From the NCBI RefSeq assembly GCF_047663525.1, contig NC_092591.1:27995001-28059000 (forward strand): a DNA stretch of 64,000 nucleotides, read 5' to 3'. The notes beneath the pieces are model-generated. The model worked only from the letters and a program-made list of their open reading frames with translations, was not told where the DNA came from and did not search any database. Position numbers and translations under genes: made by a program. The stretch comes from Anas platyrhynchos (lineage: Eukaryota; Chordata; Aves; Anseriformes; Anatidae). Shown in pieces: positions 23,374 through 34,752 of the stretch (within the stretch, counting starts at the first letter, position 1; the number at the start of each line of letters is the position of its first letter).

Positions 23374-26300
23374 AACTGGACATGGAGCAAGTCCTGTTTC
23401 TTCCATCTGAAGAAGAGCTATGCTTTGGTCTTCAGACAAGGGAGGGGAGATGGTTTCTCTCTGATGAATGGAGCTAAACAGCTTGTGTGTCCCCTGAGGG
23501 CTTATGCAACCCCATAGTTTCTTTTGGGGTCAGGTTTCCCACTTTGTAGGGGAGATCTGTGCCCCAGCCAGCCATACAGGAAGGTGGGAGCTGGATGCCC
23601 CTCTGCTGTGATGCAGTGGGGTCGGGCTTACTGCCTCCCGTACAAAACTGCTCTGTGTAAGAAGCATCCAGTATGCAGTGTTGTATCTAGTGGCATAAAA
23701 TTCTTAAAATGAGCTTGCACTTCAGCTGGAGCTGTTGTTGGCTGAGGCATCTTGGTTAAAAGAAACTTGTTGCCTGGGCTGCAAAACCTTCAGAGCCTGT
23801 TTGTTGGTGGTGACCGCACAGTCGTGGGAGGATGATCAGTAGCGAGCCAGCGTATGCATCAGCCTTTTTTCCAGAGGGGTCAGCGAGGAGAGCTGGAAGG
23901 TGGCTGTCCTGTGAGCTGCCTTCCCAGCTGCAGGGAGGTGGGTGGAAAAGCCGAGCTGGAGCTGCTGGCCAGCCAGGCAGGAGCAGTGAATCACCCCGGG
24001 CTCTGGCAGCAGCATGCTAGCCAGCTCTCTAGCCTGCAACCAAGGCAATTTTCTAAGGAAGAGGTGGGAGGAGAAAGCTGGCCTCCAGCCCGGGGCCATA
24101 AGATGGCAATAGCACCTTGGCATGTGTCTGTGAGGGCTCAGGGGTTAAGTGCTCCTGCTGGCTCTGTGCACTCAGCGTGGGCTGCTCTGCTTTGGCAAAA
24201 TGGGTTGCTCAAACACTGCTGGGTCTCTTTTCTGCAGCCACTGAGAGCTGTAGGAATCCTCACGTGAAACTGCTGTGATTTATTGTTTTATTTATTATTT
24301 TTATTTATTTCTTTAAAACCCCTGGTTGCTTTGGGACTGCTTTGGTATGCTGGGCTCTCCTTATGGACATGAGTAGAGATGTCAGTTATTTGGGTGGGTA
24401 AATCTGAGGTTTGGGACTGACACAGACTTACTGCTGCCTGTGAAGGCGCCTGATGTTGTCTGTAGGCTTGTAACAACTCTTTGCTTCTTTGACCTCTCCC
24501 CCTGCCCCTAGGTCCCCACGGCAGTCGTATGAGGAAGAGGACAGCGGTGTGAGGGAAGCAGAGGCCAAACTGGAGCAGATTCAGCTGGACCGGGAAAGCC
24601 CGGAGGAGACCCAGGAGGAGAATGTGGCTATTGGGGAGGAAGAGAGGCTGTGCCAGGAGGAAGAACATGTCCAAGAGCAGCATGAGGAGGAGAGAGTCGA
24701 GCAAGAGGTGAGATCAGGAGGAGCTGGGCTCTGATGGGATGGTTGAGGTGGGAAGGGACACGTGGGTCTGTCTGGTCCCAGCCCTGCTCCAGCAGGATGC
24801 CCAGGGCCACGTCCAGGTGGCTTTGAAGATCCACAAGGAGGGAAACTGGGCAGCCTGTGCCAGGCCTTGCTCCTGTGCCAGCCCGTGTAGGTGGTGCTGG
24901 CCTGGCACAATGTGGGGATGGTGCTGCCTTTGCCTATTAGTTTTCCTGGGGTCTGAGAATTGCCATTTAGAATAAAGGCAGATGCTTTCCCTCCTGATAG
25001 CCTGAAATGAGAAACTCCTGTTTTCTTATCTCAGTAGTAAGAAACCCGTAACTGATGCAAGGGCCCCTTTTCGCGTCATCCTGGAACCTTGAACCTGCAA
25101 AAGTCCTCTGAATTTATTTATTCTTTTCAAATGCACACAAGCTTCTTCCTGGATGTTCCAGAATGAGATAATGTTAACACGGTTTCTGTGTCAGAGTATT
25201 CATTTAGTGTAAGGCAGGAAGCCTGGGAGACAGGGGGGTGGGAAAAAATCATATTTTCTGTATTCTAAGCATTTTGACCAGCTCGCTTCCTGGCTTGCTT
25301 ATTTTCTGCACTCAGGAAAAGAAGAGAAGGAGAAATGAAGAGGAAGAAGCACCAGAAAAACGCCAGAAGGCCCCAAGCCCCACCAGCCTGGAGGAGGAGG
25401 AGGAGCTGTGCTCTGACCACACTGCAGTGTGCTCCACCAAGGTCTGTGTTTGGGGACCCCTCTTGCACCTAGTGACAAGAAAAAATGTCCCAGGGCTTAT
25501 GGCAAAACAGAGTGTGAATTCTGCTATGGGTTGGGGCAATTCACTGAATGTGTTTCCCTCATCTTTGGTTGTTGACCTCCTGCTTTGTCTGCTTGTGCTG
25601 TTGGAGGCTGTAACTGTGCCTGCCTGTGTATGCTTTGCCGATTGGTGTGAATCTAAGTCTTCATTGAGGATGCCAGGGAATGGAATAAAACAAACAAAGA
25701 GGTCTGCTTTAAGCTTTGGTTACAGATGATACATGAACTTAATCAGAAAATAAAATTTCCCTGAAAAAAGAAACTTGAAACATTGAAGCACTGGAATTTC
25801 CCTATCTTACAATAAAATAGAAGATATTGCTTAACCTTTCTGAAGTTAACTCTTTTTTTTAAAGCTATCTGGGATTCCTGATCTCTGAAACACCTTGCCT
25901 TGCCCCACTCACATCTGTATGAATTGATGCTCTTGTGAAACTTCCATTTCTAATGCCACTCAAATTGATCTCCTGGCTTGTGTTGCTTTTAGCAGAAATC
26001 CTCAGTTTGGTGCATGTGCTTTTACATACAATAGACACAGATAAGTGGTTTCTGTAGCAATTGGCTTTTTGTCTCTCTAAGCCCTGGGCTTACTGATTAT
26101 TGCTCTTAGGAAAGTGGTGAGGAGCCTGGGTAGCCTATTAACCTGCTGTTGGTGTTATCCTTGCTTTTCTGTTTGGCATTCAGACCTGTGCTGTTTGCTT
26201 CTTAGTCAATGTTTCCTGGGCAGGGAGGATTGTACGAGCACTTCCTCTTGCAACAGTAAATAGCAGCAAGAGGAAGATTTCATCATCTACAATCATCAGA

Positions 26301-29300
26301 TTCTCACTGTTTACAGAGAAGCCTTTTAAAATCAAATAAAAATAACAAAAAAGAGGAAAGGTGGGTTTTGGTGCAGGCCATGTGATAATCTCAGGTTTGA
26401 GAAGTGGGCTGGGGGTGGCCTAAGAGGATACCAGGAGTGGGACCAGTGGGGGAATGTGAGAAACACATCAGTGCCTGTTACGTGCTGAAAGTCCTCTTGT
26501 TGCAACCCACAAACACACGCAGCTTCCTGACCTGAGCTTAACTGCTGTTGCTAGGATTAGCCCAGGGAAAGGTTTAGAAATCTAGTTGCTGTTTTTTATA
26601 TTGGTGATGTCAGAGCTCACCAATCCACAAAGCTGAAAGTGAAGCTGTTTGGGGGGAAAAATAAGAGCTTGGGATCTTTCCAAAGGAAGGAGGATCTTTA
26701 CACCCCAGCTAGCAGGGTTTTATGTGAATTCTAAGAATTGCATAGATTGACCACCAAGAAGGTGTTTTGTCATAGGGTTGCTCAGCAGAGATGCTGGTTA
26801 TAGGATGAGAACCACCCCAGTGGGGTGGGAGCTCCCCTGCCAGCAGTGGCTGGTGGTGGCTGGGGACAAATCTGGGACAGCTGGATGTTGGAGTGCAGTA
26901 TAATGGGGTATTTGGGGCTCAGAGAGAGAAAGTGGGTGTGTGGGAGCAAGGTAGAAGCCTTGTACCAGCACCATTTAGCCACAGGCTGCTAGTGAGCTGA
27001 ATTTTGAGGTTGGCAAGTGAGGTTTCTTCTGGCCTTCAGAAAGTGCTTGGAACTAGAAAAATGCACGGCTCTTGCTGCAAGAAATTGCCCTAATGGGCAG
27101 AGGGAGATAGTCTGCAAATAGTCTAGATGGAAACAAGGCTCCCCTCATCTGTCATGCTGAGATCTCCTGTCACCTGCAGCCTGTTCCTAGATCCCTCTGT
27201 GTTTAAGTTGGTGCTTGGCTTTGACCTATGGATAACTTGCACCTGTACAGCTCTTCTCCTGCAGGATTGGCCAGGTTTTTCCTGTTGATAAATACTTGTG
27301 GTCAAGAAGATGAGACATGGGCAGGGAATCTGGGTGTCCATCTAGGTGCTGTTGTGCCCCATGATGTGTCACCTTGCCTACCAGTGTCCCAGAGGGATGG
27401 ACAGGACAATCTTTGAAGCCATGGCTTGGAGGCAAGCTTCAATTCCTCCAGCACTGAGCCAAAAAGCAAGCTGGTGGCAGGCAGACAGCCTGCCCAGAAG
27501 GAGCTGCTGGGATATTTGTCATGCTTCTGTGCTGGGACCCTGCAGGGTGACTCTGGTACATCTCTATTAGCAAGGGTTGTGCTATTTGTTGGTGGCTGTG
27601 CTCTTCTCTAATGGGCCTTGAGCTCTTCAGCATGGGTGTTAAGCGTGTCCTTCCTGTGATAATGTCTTCTGGTTAGTTAAAATTTAGCACTAGTATCTTT
27701 GAAGCAATCACTTAATGCTGCTTTTTACTAGCTGCCTTGGTAGGTGATGTTTCCTGCAGCCCAGGCAGCAGTGTACAGGGGGAGGCTTCTTGTTATTTGC
27801 TTGCTGCTCCTTGCTGTAAGATCTACCCTTTGACTTGAAAGTGATTGTCTCCATTCTTGTTTTCTGGCACGGAAGAGCTGGGGGGTTTAGCAACACTTTA
27901 GTCTTTTCCTTTATTCCATGTCTGAAGTGTTTTGCTTGCCTTCCTGTCTTGGCCAAAGTGTTCTTGCACAGGAGGCTCTTGTGCGAAGCTCTCTCCCCTA
28001 ATGGTCTGACCTGAAGGGTTTCCTTGCAGGTGGCTCCACGTGCTGAACTGCCCTGTCTGTGTGCTTCTCTGGTATGGATGAGCCAGTGCCACTCGTGGCT
28101 GTGCTGCTCTGGTGCTTGGCTCCTCTTCTGCAGCAGTGGCTGGCGATAACTGCAGTTTTCCTCCCTCTTTCTGTACTTGCCACTCTTTCCTGGCAAGGAA
28201 ACCAAGTGCCTGAGAAAGATAACCCTCCTTGAGAAGAGGGAGTAAGGAGAAGGGGTGCTTGCTGTTTCTGAGCATCTGAGAATGTGGGATTGAGTGCCCC
28301 AAATCTGGGGGAGGGAGCAGGGAAGAGGAATGGCTGAAATGCGGTCAGCCAAGGTGACCTACATCCACCTGAGGCCCATAGAGAAATGTTAACACCTGTC
28401 TCTTCTCTCCCACTTCAGATCACGGACAGAACTGAGTCCCTGAACCGCTCGATAAAGAAAAGGTACTTCCAGGGTTGTGAGAGGCTCGGGGTGAAGCAGG
28501 TTCCTGCCCCACTTGGGGGGTGCTGGAGGGCCCTGCTGCAGGGGTGGGCAGGAGCAGGCTGACCTGAGGCACCAGGGCATCACCTCATTCCTCTTCTCCT
28601 CTCCCCAGCAACAGCATCAAGAAGAGCCAGCCTCCCCTGCCCGTGTCGAAGATCGATGACAGGCTGGAGCAGTACACGCAAGCCATTGAGGTGAGGTGCT
28701 GTGCTCTCTCTGTCCCTGGCCTACAAGGAGCCCCTGTGCAGGGTGTAGCGCTCCCACTGTGTCTCCACCTCACCTTCTGGGAGGTGGCACCTGAGACATC
28801 TCCCCTTGGATGGGAGCAGCTGTTTCTCCTGTCTGTCTCATGCCAGAGCATGAAGGTTTCTTTAGTGAGCTGCCCTATCCTTGTTTCCTTGTGAACCCTG
28901 ATTGTGGAGTGAGAGCCTGCAGCAGGAACCACCAACACCTCCTTTTAAAGCCTCTCATCCCTGAGCACCTCCAATTACAGGAACTAAAAAAACCCACATG
29001 CTCATTGGGGAGCTGTTAAGTTCCCCAATGGTGATCTCTTTCCATATCTCTTCTAGACATCCACAAAGGCTCCAAAGCCCGTCCGACAGCCCTCTCTCGA
29101 CCTTCCCACCACCAGCATGATGGTGGCCAGCACAAAAAGCCTCTGGGAGACTGGGGAGGTTGCAGCTCAGTCTGCCGTGAAGACCCCAGCCTGTAAGGTA
29201 AGGCAACTATGAGATGTGTCCTGCTTTGTGCAGGAGAGAAACTCTGCTAGAGTGCCAAATTGTTCCTCAGTGGTGCAGCTAGGAAAGCCTCTGTGATGCT

Positions 29301-30724
29301 GGTTGAGCCTGTGCTTTGAAATAGGGGTAAATTCACTGGTGGGGAAACCATACATCTACCCTGCAGGAGATAGGGCTCAGCTCCAGTTAAGAGCAATATT
29401 GGGTCTATCACCTTGATGATAAATCTTGTGAATTTGGAAAATGCAATGGGTATTATGGATTGCTCTTAACCTTACTTCTTGATTGTTGTGAGCAAGGGTG
29501 ATTCTGTAACACATGGGTTGCAAGCCTGTGTTTATATGAGTAAAATTCCTTCCGCCCAAAGAAGCCTTGATGTTAACATGTCTTAAATAGTTAACAAACC
29601 TAAGAAAATAAACATCTGGGATCTCTGGTCCAGGCTCTTGTTGGAGACAGTGAGAGAGAGGAAAACACAGGATGTACAGGGAATAGGAAGAAGTTTTCAT
29701 AGTCTTGGGTTTTAGCTGCAGCTGCTGTAGGTCAGACAATGTGATATTGTAGCTGTAAAAGGAGGTCAGATGCGTGGGGCTGGAGGAGATGTGAATGGAG
29801 GCACGTCCAGCACCACTGGTGGTGGAGGGTAATGAGAACCTCATCTTCTCAGGATATCGTGGCTGGGGACATCGTGAGCAAAAGAAGCCTTTGGGAACAG
29901 AAGGGCAGTACCAAACCTGAGACCAATATCAAGGTAAGTTGGAGCCTGTGTGAGGGCAGGAGTACTTCCCTTTTCACAACAGGGAAAGGGCTCTTAGCTG
30001 GGTTGGAAGCACTGAGAAGACAGCGACATATAGAGACAAGGGCTGCCTGTAACCATCAGTGCAATTGCATGCATGAGGTCCCTGTTAGGAAGAGCTATAA
30101 GAGCTCCAGTCCTAGCAAAAATGTGGGCAAAAATCCACAATAACGAGCAAATCCACATAACCAGCAATACTGAAGGGTCTTCTGAATGGTTTGTTCTTCT
30201 CAGACAATGGGCTGGTAGCCTAAGCCTTCTGAGCTAAAATTGAACTGCAAACACGAATTACTTAGCCCTTGTTATTTTTTTTAGTCCTGAGAGTAAATAA
30301 AAACATCTGAAGTTAGGCCTAAAGTAGTGTCAATGCTTGTAGAGGATCCCACCTCTGTAGGAATGGCTATTAAATCCAGCAAGCAGCTGCTGTTCAAACA
30401 GAGACCATCCAATCCAGCCTGAGAGAAGATGGAAGTACATTGTCTGTTCCTGGATCTGTACTGCTGCCAGTGTGCAGGGAATGGAAATGGCTCTTGCCAT
30501 GGGTGAAACAAACCCTGCAGAGCACCAGGATCCGTAAGCCCTCTGGGTTTACAGACAGCTGTCACGTTCCTCTAGCTTTGGTTATTTGAGGGAGAAAGCT
30601 GCTGACTCTGGCTACTTCTTTCTGTCCTGTCCAGTCCACTCCTTCTGGCAAGAAGTACAAATTTGTTGCAACAGGCCATGGCCAGTACAAGAAGGTGTTG
30701 ATAGATGATGCCACAGAGCAATAA
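10451..30724 (+). CDS. LSP1: LSP1, lymphocyte-specific protein 1 (10 coding exons, 353 aa)
   Basis: LSP1 is a cytoplasmic and cortical F-actin-binding phosphoprotein of leukocytes and endothelium that acts in migration and cytoskeletal signalling downstream of p38/MK2. Ten exons join in frame (59, 153, 90, 196, 126, 44, 82, 141, 81 and 90 nt), giving 353 residues against about 339 for human LSP1 as I recall it. The N-terminal half is acidic: TAQWSVEDEEEA at about residue 22, DEDEGF-like EDEGFSDWSQ near 85-95, and a Glu/Gln-rich stretch at 105-200. The C-terminal half is basic and conserved: TDRTESLNRSI, a LEQYTQAIE block ending at residue 250, VASTKSLWETGEV, DIVAGDIVSKRSLWEQKG, and the tail KYKFVATGHGQYKKV. 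Ser263 sits in VRQPS, matching the human basophilic kinase site ARQAS with Arg at -3. All introns begin GT and end AG. Identity is firm; the start depends on which first exon is used. Confidence 0.95.
12690..12960 (+). promoter_or_regulatory. Candidate enhancer in LSP1 intron 1
   Basis: An A/T-rich island in otherwise GC-rich intron. It carries several GATA-type sites (CTTATCC, TTATCGC, AGATAGG), two MEF2-like sites (CTATAAATAA and CTATTTATC) and retained CpGs. The composition suggests a conserved element; conservation was not tested. Confidence 0.3.
15946..17990 (-). other. Broken protein-like frames on the minus strand in LSP1 intron 1
   Basis: Several overlapping minus-strand frames (15949-16332, 16551-17123, 17184-17384 and 17542-17871) read with ordinary, non-repetitive protein composition, for example SPEMEEDTLKRLQRSTTEFS, LGPRFIYVPRHPQKSVPKP and SRRTPSPGRSFVSIRPTKH. 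No single frame spans them, and no clear splice sites join them. They could be an unrecognised decayed gene or chance. No family was recognised. Confidence 0.25.
19783..19935 (+). CDS. LSP1: LSP1 coding exon 2
   Basis: The acceptor is TTTTGGCAAG|G and the donor is AACCA|GTAAGAA; the exon is 153 nt, phase 2 in and out. It encodes LTAQWSVEDEEEAARERR and onward to SAGSAQEN, directly alignable to the human segment TAQWSVEDEEEAVHEQ. The Arg/Glu-rich part (RERRRREREKQLR) predicts a charged helix. Confidence 0.93.
22175..22264 (+). CDS. LSP1: LSP1 coding exon 3
   Basis: The acceptor is TATGTTTCAG|C and the donor is CAGAG|GTGAGT; 90 nt, phase 2 in and out. It encodes HYDFKPSGPSELEEDEGF followed by SDWSQKLEQRKQ. 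The EDEGFxDWSQ motif is the clearest LSP1 signature in the N-terminal half. Confidence 0.93.
23343..23369 (+). repeat. Long poly-T tract
   Basis: 27 consecutive T in LSP1 intron 3. Similar homopolymers occur at 10781-10821 (T-rich, interrupted by CC), 37465-37483 (A), 55903-55920 (T), 58099-58129 (A, interrupted by G) and 62730-62754 (A). Confidence 0.85.
24512..24707 (+). CDS. LSP1: LSP1 coding exon 4 (acidic Glu/Gln-rich)
   Basis: The acceptor is CTGCCCCTAG|G and the donor is CAAGAG|GTGAGA; 196 nt, phase 2 to phase 0. It begins RSPRQSYEEEDSGVREAEAK and continues into a Glu/Gln-rich run ending EERVEQE. The start matches the human CRSPEGEQED...YEKEDSDEV region. The remainder is low complexity and is probably a disordered or single-helix segment. 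Confidence 0.9.
24733..24885 (-). mobile_element. CR1-type LINE fragment
   Basis: The plus strand reads like a reverse-complemented CR1 3' region: GATGGTTGAGGTGGGAAGGG, then CCCTGCTCCAGCAGGATGCC, CACGTCCAGGTGG and AACTGGGCAGCCTGTGCCAG. It begins about 25 nt after the LSP1 exon 4 donor. The fragment is truncated and old. Confidence 0.65.
25316..25441 (+). CDS. LSP1: LSP1 coding exon 5
   Basis: The acceptor is TCTGCACTCAG|G and the donor is ACCAAG|GTCTGT; 126 nt, phase 0 throughout. It encodes EKKRRRNEEEEAPEKRQK, then APSPTSLEEEEELCSDHT and a terminal STK. It aligns with the human segment containing PRTPSPLVLEG and ending SPTTK. The donor +3 base is C, weaker than the other LSP1 donors. Confidence 0.9.
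28419..28462 (+). CDS. LSP1: LSP1 coding exon 6
   Basis: The acceptor is CCCACTTCAG|A and the donor is AAAAG|GTACTT; 44 nt, phase 0 to 2. It encodes ITDRTESLNRSIKK, nearly identical to human LIDRTESLNRSIEK, the start of the conserved caldesmon-like C-terminal half. Confidence 0.93.
28609..28690 (+). CDS. LSP1: LSP1 coding exon 7
   Basis: The acceptor is CTCCCCAG|C and the donor is ATTGAG|GTGAGG; 82 nt, phase 2 to 0. It encodes SNSIKKSQPPLPVSKIDD followed by RLEQYTQAIE, matching human SNSVKKSQPDLPISKID...LEQYTQAIE. Confidence 0.95.
29057..29197 (+). CDS. LSP1: LSP1 coding exon 8 (putative kinase site)
   Basis: The acceptor is TCTCTTCTAG|A and the donor is TGTAAG|GTAAGG; 141 nt, phase 0. It encodes TSTKAPKPVRQPSLDLP, then VASTKSLWETGEVAAQS and AVKTPACK. 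The serine in VRQPS aligns with the human basophilic kinase site in ARQAS, and Arg at -3 is kept. Confidence 0.95.
29853..29933 (+). CDS. LSP1: LSP1 coding exon 9
   Basis: The acceptor is CATCTTCTCAG|G and the donor is ATCAAG|GTAAGT; 81 nt, phase 0. It encodes DIVAGDIVSKRSLWEQKG followed by STKPETNIK. It aligns with human DIVAGDMSKKSLWEQKG, with one extra residue. Confidence 0.95.
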
Positions 30725-30749
30725 CACGCCTGGAGAACTCCTTAACCAG
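30635..30749 (+). CDS. LSP1: LSP1 last coding exon and start of 3' UTR
   Basis: The acceptor is CTGTCCAG|T. The frame encodes STPSGKKYKFVATGHGQYKK, then VLIDDATEQ and TAA at 30722-30724. The tail aligns with human STPSGKRYKFVATGHGKYEKV. A good donor (AACCAG|GTAGGT) lies 25 nt after the stop, so the 3' UTR is probably spliced to a further non-coding exon. The stop lies less than 50 nt before that junction, so nonsense-mediated decay would not be expected. Confidence 0.92.
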
Positions 30750-33700
30750 GTAGGTGGGGTGTGACCTTGCTCTGCACAACCAACTCCTGGCGCTGCTTTG
30801 GAGGGACACTAGGGTTATTTCTGCCAGCTAAACTTTGGGCAAGTTGGAAGATAAAATGCAATAACAGCTGGAGCCTTGCTTCTTGGGCAAATGCCTGGCT
30901 TTGGGCTGGAAGGAGCACAGCAGGAGCGTGTGCTTGTTTTCTGATTTTTCCTGATGCTTCTAGGGAGCTGGGTACCTGTGTTTAACCTGGAAAACTATTC
31001 TCTTAGCTATTTGTTGTTCTGCTGAAGTTGTTTGCCTTTGCAAGCTCAAATTGAGTATCTCTGCTGGATTTATTAACGCTCTTCTGTTGCAAGGAGAAAT
31101 ACATAGCTGGAGGTCACTCTGGCTAAGCATGGGGACTGATATAGTCCTGAGATTCAAATAATTCAAACAACTCCGGGCTTTAATTCCCCCACCCCACCCC
31201 AGTAAATAACTGGAACTTCCAATGATTTCAGTAACCTCTTGGAACCAGCCTATGGTAGGGTTGTGGTGGGGTGGACGTGAACAACTGCTGTGCTGGGTAG
31301 ACCAACAGAGCAGACTGTCCTTGGGTGCGCAGCAAGCAGGGGAGGCAAAGCTGGGATGTGTGACCTCTTGAAATGGTGTTTGGAGCTCAAGAGCTCATGC
31401 TCATGTTGTGTCTGGTAATAGATCTCTGGGTGTTATCTTCAGTGGGTGATGGTAGAGGGATGTGGCAATAAGAAGAGATGGCATGGAGGGAGGTGGTAAC
31501 TGGCTGGATCCAGCCAGGCAGCATCTGGCACTGAATGGAGTGGATGTTGCTGGGGGTGAAACAAGCTCATTTTTTCCTTCTACTATGAAAAAGAAGCTTT
31601 ATTTCATAGCCAAGCTTATAAATAGCACTGTTTGCTACAAAACACCTTTGTTTGAGTTCTCCTGGGGGGTTTGCTATTTTTTTTCCTTCTTAAAGGAGTT
31701 GACTTCTGAATGTTGCTTTTCTTCCTCTACTTTTGTGGTGCCTATTTAGAAGAGAACCTCTCTCGAATGCCAATTTGAGGTGGGCAGTAGTACAAACCCA
31801 AGCTTGCCCATAGCTACCTTTTCAATTATAAGGGAGAAGGACCCCACAGGGCTTGTCCTCTACTTGCTTCTCTGCTTGTGGTTCCCAGAAACCCACTAAG
31901 GTCTCCTCCTTGATCTGTTGTCTTCTTTCTCCCAAAGTCTCTTCTGATGCACCAGGTAGATCCTACTGGGCTTCAGTTTTTAACAGCAATGTCTTGGCAG
32001 GTGTGTTTTGTTTTTTTTTTTTGTCCCACCTGAGTTTCTGCAAGCAGCTCAAAGGAAGGTGCCCTCAGGTTCACTTTCTTCCAGCAGCCTTTCTTTAAAA
32101 AGTCAGTGACTGTCTTTAAGTCCTCTAGGATCCATTTGAACAGTCTCTGAGCAGCACTACTGTCCTATGGGCTTACTTACATAAATGTGTATTTTTTTCT
32201 TCTCTATGAATAGCAAAAGGACTGCAGCAGCTGAAGGATCTTAGCTAGTTGATGTTTTTGAGCTTTTAGCTCATTATTTTCTGTGCTGAGAGGTCCCTGC
32301 TCCTTAGATTCTCTTCCCCATTACTATGTTCATCTTCTTTTCCTACTGCATTATCCCCTCATGTCTTTCTGCTCCCAAACCTTTCTGTCTCACCCTAACA
32401 TCCCTCACTCAACACTATCTCATCAGCTTCCTAGTCACTTGAGCACAGGTAGTTTTTTCTCTCGTCTCCTGAGCTGCAGGACCTCTGAGCAGGCTGCCGA
32501 GTAAGAGGTTTTCTCTAAGTGACAGTTTGGGCTCTCACTAACTGCCTTAGGCTGTTTGACATTGATGCTGAACTTCACGCCCAGTGGTGCTCCCTTTCCC
32601 TCACTCATCACGGCAGCTCAGGCTGTGATATGCTGCAAAGGCTCCGAAATAGGAGGTGGTGGAGATCTCCTGTTGCCTCTGGGCATCTGTTCTCCTGTCT
32701 GCAATGCTCTTGTGCCAGGGTCTGTCTCTGCAGAGCCCTTTTCTCTCAGGGAGGAAGGGCCAAATGTTCAGAAATGAGACCTGCCTTCCTCTAATTCCCT
32801 GTGGAAGCAGAGGTTCTCCATCACTGTGCACCAGGGTTGGGCTGCAGATGCAGCCAGGTGGGAAGCCCAGCAGATGTAGGACATAAGCCTCTCCTCTTTG
32901 CCTTGTGTGAGAGCTGCTCATTGTTCTGGGCTGCTGTGGGATAAAGTGGGTTAAAGCACAGCTGCTTCTGAAGCGGTGTTCTCTGGTCAAATGCAGTTAA
33001 TCTCCCAACTCTAATCAGTATTGTTTGTCTTGCCTCTGTATGCAGACTTGTTCATAGGTGTCCATCTATTTGTGCTACAGCAAGGTGCCACTTCATCACT
33101 CTGATAAGGTCATCTTTATCTGCCTTTAACGTTAAGCACTTTACATGTTTTAAGCTGCAGTCTATTTGATTTCTTTTCCTATGTGAATGTTTCTCCATAA
33201 TCCTGTCTTGCAGCATGTTGAATTATCCTGCAAAGCTGATCTAGGATCCACGTGTGATTACTGAGGTGTTTCCAAATTACCTCTTTTCAGCTTTTTCTTG
33301 CGAAACTGGAGGTCAGAGGGAGGAGAAATCTAAGCTTTAGATACCTGGGATTTTGCTTTCTTCTATTTTGCCTCTTGAAGTAAGGAAGAGGATACAAAAC
33401 AGAGGATAAGACTAGCAGAGTGGAAACTTCACTGAGCCCTTCTGATAGCATCATCACAAAATTGGAAGTCTGCAAAGCAGTAAAAAGGGCTTTTATTCCC
33501 CCTCCCCTTCCCCCAAGTCTATTTCCAGTTAGGCTTTGGGAAATTGTGCTCAGCTCCATATCCTCTGTATGTGAAGAGAATGTAAAGAGCCCTGTATCCA
33601 ATTTCCTATAGGGCTAAACATAGCAATCCTATATCAGCTGTGTAGGAACATCCCAGCATATGACAAAGTCCCTTGAGAGACAGAAATAGCTGGTCACCAG

Positions 33701-34627
33701 CTTTCTTGCTTATAAGCCTGGTGGTGATGGAGATGCAAAGGGGTGGCTGTAACACTGGATAGGACAGTTGTCTCTGTGGATGGCTGGTGTTGGGAATTTG
33801 TTTTAATTAGCTCTCTTTCAGGACATCAGGCACCAGAAAGTTTACAACTGTTGTAATGTGGCCCCTGAAAATGAGACTACATAGGCTTAGCAGGATCCCC
33901 CAGAAAACAGCACCTTGTTAAATGCACCAACTTGGATACTCACATGCTGAAGCAGGCTCTTGCTGATTATCATGAAAACACTAAACCCAGCTGTGCTTAA
34001 AAAAAAAAAGTAAAATGCATAGCAGAACTTGATTATTGCAAAGAAGCTGGTCTTCTGTGTGTTGCAACTTACTAGACTGACCTAGAAGGGTCTGAAATGA
34101 TAATGCCCAATTATTTTTGCAGTGGATCTGCTGTGTGAGAGCAGGATGGATTAGACTTCATGCTGTCCCTTTCCTGTGCCTCAGGTGAAGGGTTGTGTTT
34201 CCACCTAACTTTAGTGCACTGCTGCAGGGTGCAGTGCTTGTAGTAGAGAGGCTAAGGAGGTGTTTGCTCTTAGAGTTCAGTTTCTAAGACACCCTAGACA
34301 AGATGTGGAGCAATGCAAATCCCTTAATGTCATCTCATCTACCACAACTTCTGTTTCTAGGACTTCTCTTGCTCTTAAGCAGAGTAAAATAAATTCAGGT
34401 TCCATCCTCCTCTAAACTGGACTTCTTCTACGGGAAATTCCTCCTCTTTGCTGTGTCACCTCTCCCTGCCACATTACTGCACAGTGTTTGTCGTTGTCTC
34501 TTTCTAAACCAAGTGTTTATTTTCCTGACTCATGACCTGTGGATGTGGTATGTTAGGCATTTAAGCTTATGTACATATACAGAATAACCCTTAAACCCTC
34601 AGCATGAGGCTGCTGGCTTGGAGGGGT
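30750..34627. other. LSP1 3' region and spacer to PRR33
   Basis: Unique sequence of moderate A/T content between the two convergent genes. It includes the possible LSP1 terminal exon with AATAAA at 34388. No coding region was seen. Confidence 0.6.
33822..34410 (+). other. LSP1: Possible terminal non-coding exon of LSP1
   Basis: A pyrimidine-rich acceptor (TTAGCTCTCTTTCAG) ends at 33821, and an AATAAA polyadenylation signal lies at 34388-34393 on the plus strand. Together they could form the last 3' UTR exon joined to the donor at 30750. This is inference from signals alone; other acceptors, for example CTCTTTTCAG near 33290, fit equally well. Confidence 0.25.
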
Positions 34628-34644
34628 TTTATTTTTATTTTATT
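34628..34644 (-). terminator. Polyadenylation signals for PRR33
   Basis: Three copies of TTTATT on the plus strand (34628, 34634 and 34639) read as clustered AATAAA on the minus strand, 109-125 nt beyond the PRR33 stop codon. This gives a short 3' UTR and ends the gene before it meets LSP1. Confidence 0.6.
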
Positions 34645-34752
34645 TTTTCCTGACACTAGGCTCTGTCAGGCAGAAAACCTAGTGGTAGGTGCTCTCGTGC
34701 TTGGCTCCCCACAGGAACCTCTGGAGGATGGCTGTGGTTGAGCAGCTCGCCT

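Larger units (their letters stand above)
19936..30634. other. LSP1 introns 2-9
   Basis: Introns at 19936-22174, 22265-24511, 24708-25315, 25442-28418, 28463-28608, 28691-29056, 29198-29852 and 29934-30634. They hold a CR1 fragment, a long poly-T run and otherwise unique sequence. No additional exon or RNA gene was supported. Confidence 0.7.
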
